The notes beneath the pieces are model-generated. The model made no database searches, was not told where the DNA came from, and was given only the letters and a program-made list of their open reading frames with translations. Of a stretch of DNA of 57,533 nt, positions 7,440-16,500 are shown piece by piece. Each line of letters starts with the position of its first letter. Within the stretch, counting starts at the first letter, position 1. The position numbers were made by a program, and so were the translations under genes. Source of the stretch: JBJGXI01 sp045635475 (GTDB taxonomy: Bacteria; Bacillota; Bacilli; Bacillales; Amphibacillaceae); the NCBI RefSeq assembly GCF_045635475.1, contig NZ_JBJGXI010000035.1, positions 1 through 57,533 on the forward strand, given 5' to 3'.

Positions 7440-8234
7440 TTATCCTAAAATAGCTCGATCGTTTTCCAGCTGTTTACCTCGAATCTGCTTGAATTCATGT
7501 AACAGCTTCTCGACAGTAAGCTTTTGTTTTGCTTCTCCATCTACTTCTAAAATTATTTGGCCCTTATCCATCATGATCAGGCGATTACCCAAATCTAATG
7601 CTTGCTGCATGTTATGTGTAACCATAAGTGTAGTTAAATCGAATTTCTCAACTATCTCTGCAGTTAAATTTGTGATTAGTTCAGCTCGCGATGGATCTAA
7701 TGCTGCCGTATGCTCATCTAAAAGTAATATACTAGGCTCTGTGAACGTCGCCATTAACAAAGATAACGCTTGTCGTTCACCACCGGATAACAATCCTACT
7801 CTTGCTGTAAGCCGATCCTCTAAACCTAGATTAAGGGTTTCTAAATACTCACGAAATAATTGCTTCCGCTTTTTAGTGACACCGTTTCGTAGTTTTCTAT
7901 TTTTATCACGCGCAAATGCCATCGCCAAATTTTCTTCAATTGTCATCGATGGAGCGGTTCCAGCCATTGGATCCTGAAATACACGACCAATGTATTTTGA
8001 ACGCTTATATTCCGGTAGATTAGTTACTTCTTTATTATTAATAACTACATTACCAACGTCCGGAGTTAAAGTACCAGATACAACATTCATCATCGTTGAT
8101 TTTCCAGCTCCATTACTTCCGATAACGGTAATAAAATCGCCTTTTTCTAGCGTTAAATTAATATTTTGCAATGCATGCTTCTCATCAGGAGTATCTTCAT
8201 TAAAGGTTAATGAAATATCTTTAAGATTTAGCAC
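7440..8234 (-). CDS. ABC transporter ATP-binding protein (TrpXYZ-type importer)
   Basis: A 264-residue ABC ATPase with Walker A GSNGAGKST, signature LSGGERQALS, Walker B ILLLDEHTAALDP and the switch histidine in MVTHNMQQA. It energises import through the permease encoded just upstream. The set of lipoprotein, single permease and ATPase matches the COG2984/COG4120/COG1101 family, in which the streptococcal TrpXYZ system takes up tryptophan; the substrate here is unproven. The start is GTG at 8234, eight to nine bases after AAGGAGGG. It is the last gene of the operon, 21 bases after the permease, and a terminator follows. Confidence 0.88.
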   Translation of the reverse strand: MLNLKDISLTFNEDTPDEKHALQNINLTLEKGDFITVIGSNGAGKSTMMNVVSGTLTPDVGNVVINNKEVTNLPEYKRSKYIGRVFQDPMAGTAPSMTIEENLAMAFARDKNRKLRNGVTKKRKQLFREYLETLNLGLEDRLTARVGLLSGGERQALSLLMATFTEPSILLLDEHTAALDPSRAELITNLTAEIVEKFDLTTLMVTHNMQQALDLGNRLIMMDKGQIILEVDGEAKQKLTVEKLLHEFKQIRGKQLENDRAILG

Positions 8235-8255
8235 GAGGAAGCCCTCCTTCCATTC

Positions 8256-9236
8256 TTAGCTACTAAGCGCCGCTCGTTTTCTTTGCTTTTTCAGCTTTTC
8301 TTTTCTCGAACTTATAATCTTCGGCGTGACTAAAGCCGCAATTACTAGAATAGCTGTGATTAATTTCATATCCCCAGCTTCTAGAAATTTAATTTTTAAA
8401 GCAAGCGTGACTGCAATACGGTAAATAATCGCGCCACACACTACAGCTAATGTCGTTCTAGCAATTGTTTTTGTCCCAACCAACGCTTCACCAATTATCA
8501 CAGAAGCGAGTCCGATGATAATCATACCGATTCCCATCCCAACATCAGCAAAGCCACCGTATTGAGCAAAAAATGCGCCTGCCAAAGCAACTAATCCGTT
8601 AGAAATACCTAATCCGATAATTTTCAAATTATCTGTATTAGCAGAAAAGCTACGAATCATTTTTTCGTTATCACCTGTTGCACGCAACGCCAGCCCAACC
8701 TCTGTCTTTAAGAAATAGTCCGATAACAGCTTGATTACAATCGTTACGATGATCATAATAAATAATAAAGACCACGTACCAGGTACACGTTCTATCCCGA
8801 TACTTTGTATTAATTCATTTAGCATTTGATCTATACCTATTGGACCCCACCATGCTTCAAACTGACTAAACACCGTTGATTCATTAAATATCGATAGGTT
8901 TGGCTGCCCCATTATCCTTAGGTTAATGGAATACAAGGCAATCATCATAATAATACCTGATAACAAAGGGTTTATTTTACCTTTAGTATTTAGAATTCCT
9001 GTGATACTCCCTGCTAAAAAACCCGCAAGAGCAGCTAATAAAGTTGCGATGATTGTCGGCACACCATTAATAATCGAAATTCCCACAACAGCTGCTCCTG
9101 TGACAAAGCTGCCGTCTACCGTCAAATCTGGGAAATCTAAAATTCTAAACGATAAATAAACCCCAAGAGCCATAATTGCATAAATAACCCCAGATTCAAA
9201 CGCACCAAACATTGAATAAAACATTGAATCTAACAT
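8256..9236 (-). CDS. ABC transporter permease (TrpXYZ-type importer)
   Basis: A 326-residue integral membrane protein with about eight to nine hydrophobic segments and the COG4120 signature YLSFRILDFPDLTVDGSF near the N terminus. The tail is basic (KEKLKKQRKRAALSS). The start is the ATG at 9236, seven bases after AAGGAGAG; a longer frame reaching back to 9293 runs through the intergenic hairpin and is rejected. It works with the lipoprotein gene upstream and the ATPase gene downstream. The hairpin between it and the lipoprotein gene should lower its expression relative to the binding protein. Confidence 0.87.
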   Translation of the reverse strand: MLDSMFYSMFGAFESGVIYAIMALGVYLSFRILDFPDLTVDGSFVTGAAVVGISIINGVPTIIATLLAALAGFLAGSITGILNTKGKINPLLSGIIMMIALYSINLRIMGQPNLSIFNESTVFSQFEAWWGPIGIDQMLNELIQSIGIERVPGTWSLLFIMIIVTIVIKLLSDYFLKTEVGLALRATGDNEKMIRSFSANTDNLKIIGLGISNGLVALAGAFFAQYGGFADVGMGIGMIIIGLASVIIGEALVGTKTIARTTLAVVCGAIIYRIAVTLALKIKFLEAGDMKLITAILVIAALVTPKIISSRKEKLKKQRKRAALSS

Positions 9237-9264
9237 CGTGCTCTCTCCTTCTAATGTAGAAAAG

Positions 9265-9303
9265 AAAACCGACAGATAAGCCCACTCGGCCATATGTCGG
9301 TTT
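9265..9303 (-). terminator. Attenuating hairpin between binding-protein and permease genes
   Basis: AAACCGACA (9266-9274) pairs with TGTCGGTTT (9295-9303). On the minus strand the stem is followed by TTTTCTTTTC. It lies just after the lipoprotein stop and before the permease ribosome site, the usual place for a partial terminator or 3'-end stabiliser that favours the binding protein. Confidence 0.7.
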
Positions 9304-9310
9304 ATTTTCT

Positions 9311-10288
9311 TTACTCTTCGCTTGTTTCGACGAACTGAGCAATATCATCCCATTCATCATTCCACTCGATTGCTTGCTCTTCTGCTGCTGTTTTGTTTAT
9401 AAATAACTGCATACTAGGTGGTATTTCTACAGGAATATCTGCCGTAGTCTTTTCACCCGTTAGCACTTCTACTGCCATTTCACCAGCACGATAACCAATC
9501 GTGTGGTAATCAATGCCATATGTAACAAACCCACCTTTGGCTAAGGATTCTCCTTCACCAACAACTAAAGGAATGTCCTGCTCATTCGCTACGGAGATAA
9601 CACTTTCTAAAGCAGAAACAACTGTATTGTCTGTTACAATATAAAACACATCTGCTTCTCCGACTAGTGTATTTGCTGCTTGTTGCACATCAGCAGATGT
9701 TGCCACGGTACGTTCAACAATGCTTAAGCTTGTTCCTTCAATCTCCGCTTTTACCGCATCAATTTGTGCTACAGAATTTTGCTCTCCAGAATTGTAAATT
9801 ACACCGACTGTAGAACCTTCGAAATATTGATCAATAAACGTTATTGTATTTTTAATAGCATCAGGATGTAAATCAACTACACCTGTAATATTTTCACCTG
9901 GTTGGTCCATTGCTTCTACTAGCTCAGATCCGACGGCATCTGTTACAGAAGTAAAAATAACCGGGATATCTTTCGCATCTTCTGTCGCTTGTAAAGCACC
10001 TTGTGCACTTGGAGTTGCGTTAGCAAAAATTAAATCTACACCATCAGCTACAAAGTTTTGTGCAATCGGAATCGTGTTATTTTGATCTGCTTGCGCGCTT
10101 TGCAGGTCATATTCAACTTCTAAGCCTGCATCAGCAATTGCTTCTTGAAACCCTCCGTATGCTGCATCAAGGGATGGATGCTCGACGAATTGAGAAGCAC
10201 CAATTGTATATGTTTCATCATTCGATCCACACGCTGCTAGTACAAATATAAGTCCAACTACTAGAAAAATAAGCCACTTTCTTTTCAC
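9311..10288 (-). CDS. ABC transporter substrate-binding lipoprotein (TrpX/COG2984 type)
   Basis: A 325-residue lipoprotein. The basic start MKRK and a hydrophobic stretch lead to the lipobox LAAC with Cys at residue 20, followed by a periplasmic-binding fold. IGASQFVEHPSLDAAYGGF, ADGVDLIFANATPSAQG, TSVTDAVGSELV and YGIDYHTIGYRAGEMAV are typical of COG2984 binding proteins. It would capture ligand outside the membrane and deliver it to the downstream permease. The start is GTG at 10288; the overlapping ATG is followed at once by a stop. A TATAAT (minus strand, 10341-10346) lies about 55 bases upstream with only a weak -35. Confidence 0.88.
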   Translation of the reverse strand: MKRKWLIFLVVGLIFVLAACGSNDETYTIGASQFVEHPSLDAAYGGFQEAIADAGLEVEYDLQSAQADQNNTIPIAQNFVADGVDLIFANATPSAQGALQATEDAKDIPVIFTSVTDAVGSELVEAMDQPGENITGVVDLHPDAIKNTITFIDQYFEGSTVGVIYNSGEQNSVAQIDAVKAEIEGTSLSIVERTVATSADVQQAANTLVGEADVFYIVTDNTVVSALESVISVANEQDIPLVVGEGESLAKGGFVTYGIDYHTIGYRAGEMAVEVLTGEKTTADIPVEIPPSMQLFINKTAAEEQAIEWNDEWDDIAQFVETSEE

Positions 10289-10504
10289 ATTCTTACCCCC
10301 TGTTTTTTATCTTTTTCAAATTTTCTAAAGATTATGCTATATTATAGCACAAATTGAAACTGATGGAATACAATTATTTTTCATGTTTATTCCGAGGAGG
10401 TTTAGCTAATACACCCTTCCCCTATATTTGCTTTTATTAGTGATTTTTCTTAATGTGTAGTTAGATCAAATTGATATGTCTATTGAAGTAGAGGATGAAC
10501 ATTC

Positions 10505-11623
10505 ATGAAAGTAATTGTTATTGGCGGTGGTATATTAGGCGCTTCTACGACCTATCACTTAGCTAAAGCAGGTGTCGAGGTAACCCTGGTAGATCGGAAA
10601 GATGAAGGACAAGCAACTGATGCTGGTGCGGGGATTGTTTGCCCCTGGTTGTCCCAGCGCCGAAATAAAGCTTGGTACCAATTAGCTAAAGGGGGAGCTC
10701 GTTACTATCCATCCTTGATTGCTGAGCTGGAAGCAGACGGCGAAGAAAATACCGGCTACCTGAGAGTTGGTGCCATTAGCATCAACAAAGATACCAATAA
10801 ACTAGATCAAATGGAAGCACGTGCAAAGAAACGGAGAGAAGATGCACCTGAGATTGGCGAGATCACGAGATTAAACGCCGAGCAAACGAAAAAGTTGTTC
10901 CCCCCTCTTGCAGAAGGGTACGAATCTGTTCATGTTAGTGGTGCCGCACGTGTTGATGGTCGCTTATTACGAGAGGCACTACATCGGTTCGCAAAAAAAC
11001 ACGGAGCTACAATCATAAATGGAAGTGCAAAAATTGAAACAAAAAACAATAAAGTAATCGGAATCTCAGTTAATAATGAGTTGATTTATGCTGAAAAAGT
11101 GATTGTAACTGCCGGAGCATGGGCAAAACAGTTATTTGAGCCATTAGGAATTAACTTTGCTGTAGAACCACAGAAAGCTCAGATACTGCACTTACATCTG
11201 CCGGATACCGATACGAGCTTATGGCCTGTCGTTATGCCACCTAGCAATCATTATTTATTAGCTTTTGAAAATAATCGGATTGTGATAGGCTCCACCCATG
11301 AAAATGAATCAGGCTTTGATAGCCGAGTTACACCTGCAGGAATACACGAAATTATCGAAAAAAGCCTAGGTGTTGCCCCTGGATTAGCAAATAGTACATT
11401 AGTAGAAGCACGTGTTGGATTTCGACCGTTTACACCTGGTTTCTTGCCTGTTATCGGGACGGTTCCTGGATGGCAAGGATTATTGACCGCTAATGGTCTC
11501 GGAGCATCAGGATTAACGATGGGGCCATATTTAGGAGAACAGTTAGCTAAATTAGCACTCGAGCAGGAAACAGAGATTGATTTATCGCTTTATCCTGTCG
11601 AAGGAGCGATTAAACAGCAATAA
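10505..11623 (+). CDS. FAD-dependent oxidoreductase, DAO family (YurR-like)
   Basis: A 372-residue flavoprotein with the dinucleotide-binding motif VIGGGILGASTTYHLA at residues 4-19, the acidic residue VTLVDRK that holds the ribose, and the GAGIVCPW region. The C-terminal flavin contact is GLLTANGLGASGLTMGP. The fold is that of glycine oxidase and D-amino-acid dehydrogenases; B. subtilis YurR looks closest, but the substrate is unknown. The ATG at 10505 has only a modest AGAGGATGA site. The gene is monocistronic, divergent from the ABC operon and convergent with ilvD, sharing a terminator that overlaps its stop codon. Confidence 0.82.
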   Translation: MKVIVIGGGILGASTTYHLAKAGVEVTLVDRKDEGQATDAGAGIVCPWLSQRRNKAWYQLAKGGARYYPSLIAELEADGEENTGYLRVGAISINKDTNKLDQMEARAKKRREDAPEIGEITRLNAEQTKKLFPPLAEGYESVHVSGAARVDGRLLREALHRFAKKHGATIINGSAKIETKNNKVIGISVNNELIYAEKVIVTAGAWAKQLFEPLGINFAVEPQKAQILHLHLPDTDTSLWPVVMPPSNHYLLAFENNRIVIGSTHENESGFDSRVTPAGIHEIIEKSLGVAPGLANSTLVEARVGFRPFTPGFLPVIGTVPGWQGLLTANGLGASGLTMGPYLGEQLAKLALEQETEIDLSLYPVEGAIKQQ

Positions 11624-11668
11624 AATACCCCCCTCTTCTAGCGTCAGCTAAAAGGAGGGGGGTATTTT
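11622..11668. terminator. Strong bidirectional terminator
   Basis: AAAATACCCCCCTC (11622-11635) and GAGGGGGGTATTTT (11655-11668) form a perfect 14-bp stem with A and T runs on both sides. It begins inside the stop codon of the flavoprotein gene and serves the convergent ilvD. Confidence 0.93.
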
Positions 11669-11677
11669 AAATTTTAA

Positions 11678-13354
11678 TTAAAAGTGATCTGTTACTGCAC
11701 CTTTAGATGAACAAGATACATTATGTGCATACTTGCCTAGAATTCCTCGTTTTTCAAGCGGTTTCGCTTTCCAGTTTTTACGTCTTTCTTCTAACACTTC
11801 TTCTGTTACGTCCATTGATATTTCTTGCAAATCAGAATCAATCGTTACCATATCTCCTTCTTGTAACAAACCGATTGGTCCACCGACTTGTGCTTCTGGA
11901 GCAATATGACCAACTACTAATCCGTGTGTACCACCAGAAAAACGCCCATCTGTTAATAAGGCAACCTTTTCACCTAAACCTTTACCAACTAGGATAGCTG
12001 AAATCGAAAGCATTTCTGGCATTCCTGGTCCGCCTTTAGGTCCTACTTGACGAATAACTAACACATCACCTTCATTAATTTCATTATTAATTACCGCATT
12101 AGTTGCTTCATCTTCTGTATCGTATACTCTAGCAGGTCCTGTATGTCGGTTTACCTTAACACCAGATACTTTGGCTACTGCACCACTTGGCGCAAGATTA
12201 CCCTTCAAAATAATAAGTGGGCCATCTTTACGTTTTGGATTATCAAACGGCATAATAATCTCTTGCCCCTCTTGTAAAGAAGGTGCATCTGCTAAGTTCT
12301 CAGCAATTGTTTTACCTGTTACTGTTAAACAGTCTCCGTGTAAATATCCCGCTTCTAAAAGTAATTTCATTACCGCAGGAACACCGCCAATGTTATAAAG
12401 ATCTTCCATAACATATTTACCACTAGGCTTCAGATCTGCTAGGTGTGGCACTTTCTTTTGGATGCGATTGAAATCATCAATTGTTACATCTACTTCTGCA
12501 GAGTGCGCAATCGCTAGTAGGTGTAATACAGCATTTGTTGAACCACCTAAAGCCATCACGACAGTAATGGCATTTTCAAAAGCTTCTTTCGTCATAATGT
12601 CTTTTGGATAAATGCCTTTTTCTAATAATTTATAAACCGTTTCACCCGCACGATAACAATCAGCTAGCTTGTCTGTTGATTCAGCAGGGTTAGAAGAACT
12701 TCCTGGTAAACTCATACCTAACGCTTCAACAGCAGTCGCCATCGTGTTCGCTGTGTACATACCACCACATGATCCAGAACCAGGGCATGCTAGACACTCA
12801 ATACCATGCAATTCATCATCACTGATGTCACCATTGTTGTGCTTTCCTACCCCTTCAAATACAGAAACGATGTCAAGCTTTTCACCATTGCGATGTCCCG
12901 GTGCGATCGTTCCACCATAAACAAATACTGCAGGCACATCAGAACGTGCGATTGAAATTAAACAGCCAGGAATATTTTTATCACAGCCGCCAATTGCGAC
13001 ATACCCGTCCAAATTTTCGGCTCCAACAACCGTTTCAATCGAATCAGCAATAATATCACGGCTCGGCAGCGAATAACGCATGCCAGAAGTACCCATTGAA
13101 ATACCATCAGAAACAGTAATCGTGTTAAAAATCATCGGTACGCCACCAGCTTGTCTAGCCCCGTCTTTTGCTTTAACCGCTAGGTCATGAATATGAATGT
13201 TACAAGGAGTCACTTCACTCCAAGTACTTGCAATACCAATCATCGGTTTTTTAAAATCTTCATCAGTTACACCAACCGCCCTTAACATAGCCCGGTTTGG
13301 TGCTCTTTTTGTGTCATCAAAAACATGACTTTTAATACGTAAATCCTTCTTCAT
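11678..13354 (-). CDS. ilvD: Dihydroxy-acid dehydratase (branched-chain amino acid biosynthesis)
   Basis: A 558-residue IlvD, the iron-sulfur enzyme that dehydrates 2,3-dihydroxy-isovalerate and -methylvalerate to the 2-keto acids for valine and isoleucine. Diagnostic stretches are GTSGMRYSLPSRDIIADSIE, GGCDKNIPGC and CPGSGSCGGMYTANTM with the cluster cysteines, ALGGSTNAVLHL, and LTDGRFSGGTHG. Length is standard. The ATG at 13354 follows a GGGGGTAATAAAA site. The gene stands alone rather than in an ilv-leu operon. A promoter with a short leader lies just upstream, so no T-box control is visible. Confidence 0.97.
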   Translation of the reverse strand: MKKDLRIKSHVFDDTKRAPNRAMLRAVGVTDEDFKKPMIGIASTWSEVTPCNIHIHDLAVKAKDGARQAGGVPMIFNTITVSDGISMGTSGMRYSLPSRDIIADSIETVVGAENLDGYVAIGGCDKNIPGCLISIARSDVPAVFVYGGTIAPGHRNGEKLDIVSVFEGVGKHNNGDISDDELHGIECLACPGSGSCGGMYTANTMATAVEALGMSLPGSSSNPAESTDKLADCYRAGETVYKLLEKGIYPKDIMTKEAFENAITVVMALGGSTNAVLHLLAIAHSAEVDVTIDDFNRIQKKVPHLADLKPSGKYVMEDLYNIGGVPAVMKLLLEAGYLHGDCLTVTGKTIAENLADAPSLQEGQEIIMPFDNPKRKDGPLIILKGNLAPSGAVAKVSGVKVNRHTGPARVYDTEDEATNAVINNEINEGDVLVIRQVGPKGGPGMPEMLSISAILVGKGLGEKVALLTDGRFSGGTHGLVVGHIAPEAQVGGPIGLLQEGDMVTIDSDLQEISMDVTEEVLEERRKNWKAKPLEKRGILGKYAHNVSCSSKGAVTDHF

Positions 13355-13384
13355 TTTTATTACCCCCTGTCACTCTTTCTAACA

Positions 13385-13413
13385 ACTATAATAGTTTATT
13401 GAAAATAGTTCAA
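13385..13413 (-). promoter_or_regulatory. Sigma-A promoter of ilvD
   Basis: On the minus strand TTGAAC (complement of 13408-13413) and TATAGT (complement of 13385-13390) are spaced by 17 bases. The leader is only about 25 bases, too short for a T-box. Confidence 0.65.
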
Positions 13414-13482
13414 TGTATTTGTTATTTTCTAAAAATTTTTCTTTCTAAAACAGGTTGCACGTTATAAATATGTAGAAAACGC

Positions 13483-13511
13483 AAAGAGCATAGCAGATGC
13501 TATGCTCTTTT
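13483..13511 (-). terminator. Terminator of the LysM/GH18 gene
   Basis: AAAGAGCATAGC and GCTATGCTCTTT form a 12-bp stem with a short loop directly after the stop of the giant wall-protein gene. Confidence 0.88.
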
Positions 13512-13519
13512 AACATTTA

Positions 13520-16500
13520 CTATTTCGGTATTGTCAACGTTTGACCAATATAAATCATATCTCCTGTTAAATTGTTTGCCTCTTTAATAGCATTTAAAGT
13601 TGTATTATAGTTCAGGGCGATTTTTGATAAAGAGTCACCTGACACAACTTTATATGTGGTTAACAATGGTTCCTGTGTTTCTTCAGGTATAGTTGGTTCA
13701 TGTATAGCTGGAACTTTTAACTTTTGACCAACATAAATGTTATCTGATAATAAACCATTGATCGCTTTCAAGTTGCTAACGGTTGTTCGATTCCGGTCCG
13801 CAATTTCCCATAAGCTGTCACCACTCACTACCGTGTATGTTTCGTAACTCTGTATTTCCTGCTCCTGATATACAGGGGATACAACAGGAACAGTAGAAGG
13901 TAGTGTTGTTGCGTAGCTATTCCAAACGGCTTTGTTTTCTTGACCTAAGCTCCAATTTCCCACCCCACGAATATCGTATTCACTTACAAGATTAAGCTTT
14001 TGTCGAATTGATTGTTCATTTTCAAACCATATCGTATACGTACCAGGTGATAAGGAAGAGCCTGCTACGAATGTTATTGGATCATCTGGGTCAATGGTAA
14101 TAGTCGCTTTCGGTGTTTTACTAATTTCATCAAAAACAACTGTCCCATTATATGTTGTTATCAACTTTTCAACTTGTGCATTGGAAATACCATACCCTCC
14201 ATAGCCTGACCCTTCCATCCAGTAACGTCCATAGTGAGCGACACCAACCACAATCTTATCCAACGCAACCTGCTGATCTATCGCATATTGAATTGATCTT
14301 TCTACCCAGCCATAACTAGCGACTGGTCCGGCCTCTCCACCCGGAAAGCTTTCGTCATAACTCATGATCATCAAATAGTCCGCATACTTTCCTAAGTTTG
14401 TATAGTCGTATGCACCATGCCAACCTTGCGTCCATCCGTTTGGATTGGCAGCAACCGCAACGGATACGTCTTTTGTAGAAGGGACTTTTTGCCGTAATAG
14501 ACGGACAAATGCAGTAAAATCGTCACGATCTTCATCTGTAATATTTTCAATATCTACATTTACTCCATCAAGATTAAACCGTTCGATTGCGTCAGCTATT
14601 TGCTGTGCTGCGAGTTCCTTATTGGCAAGCATTGCCCTACCTACATCACGGTTCCAATGATTACTTAAGAAAGGTACTACACGGAGACCTTGTTGATGCA
14701 TTTCTTCAACAAATTGCAAATCAACTTGATAGGTTAGCTTTAACGTACCATCTGGATTAATGTCAAAATAACTAGGTGAAACAACGTTCATGGAAAGATT
14801 TGTTTGCTTCACCGTGTTCACATACTCGTTTGTATTACCGAAGTATAGGTAGCCGAGATTAATCACCTCGCTAGCCATAGCCGGAAGCCGCAATGTTTGA
14901 TTTATCTCAAGCTCTTCGCTTGAAAGATTGTTGAGCGACATTATTGCATCAACCGTTGTATTATACCGCTTTGCAATCGTGTAAAGTGTATCACCGGAAG
15001 TGACAGTGTATATGTTTAATTGCACTGCTAATGTCTCACTTTCATTACCTGCTTGGTCTGTTTGTATTATTGTTATAGCTAGTTCCTCTGGTGTCGCGAA
15101 TTCATCAATGTTAACATCAATTGAAAAGAAACCATTCGCTTCCGCAATCTCACTTATGACAGGTCCATTCTCCACTGCAACTTTCACCGTCGCATTCGCT
15201 TCTGCAACACCGATGGCTGTGTAAATGGTGTTGCCATTCTCCACACGAAAACCATTTTTCGTGACCACTGGATTTTCTACAATTGTATCTTTCTCAACTG
15301 TAGAAGTTTGCACAATACTTTTATTTCCAAAACGGTCTGTTTGTTCAACCTCTATCGTAATTAACCCGTCTTCTAAGGGTGTTAAATCAAAGCTTCTTTC
15401 AAAAGTCCGACTAGTTACTTGTGAGTTTTTTGTTATTTGTGTATTTCCATCGTTAACGGTTATCCGTACTTGTGCCCCTTCTTCAACATCCGTGCCTAAG
15501 ATAGAATAGTCTTGAACATTACTGCTATTCATATAATCTGACACCTTCAATATAGCTTCTGTTGGTGCAGATGTATCCTTTACAACTTGTTTTGATTGTG
15601 GTGCCGCCTCATTTCCTGCTGCATCTGTTGCTACAAACGAAAGGTTAATTTCGCCGTCACGAAAAAAACTTGTATCAGTTGTATACTCGAATACCCCTTG
15701 GTTATTTGAAGTAACAGATTCTCTAATTTCTTTTTCACCATCTGTTAAAAGTACTTCGATTTTTATATTTGGTTCAGATTTACCTGTTAACGTGTAATTG
15801 TCTTGATTTCCTTTATATATATTCGGTGTACTAATTAAAGCAATTTTTGTAGGTGCGACCGTATCTTTTACTAATGTTTTCGTCATGCTAGGACTTACAT
15901 TTCCGGCTTCATCTGCTTGGGTCACTTCGAATCGGACATCGCCATCATGTAGTGAAGTGAGATCAACCGAAAACTGATAGCTTCCACTCGCATCTGCCTT
16001 ATCATTCACGATGATGGGTTCACCGTCCACATTAGCTATTTTCACGTTCACTTCTGAATCTGGCTCAGCCTCACCAATTAACCTATATTCTGCTTCGTTA
16101 TCTTTATTAATAAAATTGTTATTGCCTAGTGTTGGCGCAACTGGAACAATTGCATCCTTAAGTAATTGCACTTCTCCTTGGTCACTCACGATTCCTGATG
16201 GACTTGTTTGGGTTGCTCGGATGGTTACATACGTGTTATGCAAGCTACCAAGGTCAATCTCTAGATTAAATTCCCCAACATCATTTGCTGTTGTTGTAGC
16301 TAAAACGTCTTGTTCAATTCCATCGGAGACTATTATATCCACTGTGGAATCTGGATGGGCATTTCCAACAACACGATAACTTTTTTGGTTACGATAATTG
16401 ATACTATCTGTATTTTTTATTACTGGAGCTTCCAAGCTTGTTTCTTTCACTATGGTAGTTTGACTCGCAGCACTTCGGTTTCCTGCATTGTCTGTTGCCC

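Noticed and set aside
7261..7977. 238-codon plus-strand reading frame
   Set aside because: It runs antisense through the ABC ATPase gene, whose protein is clearly conserved, and has no ribosome site or recognisable product.
13355..13480. T-box before ilvD
   Set aside because: The predicted leader is only about 25 bases, far too short for a T-box.
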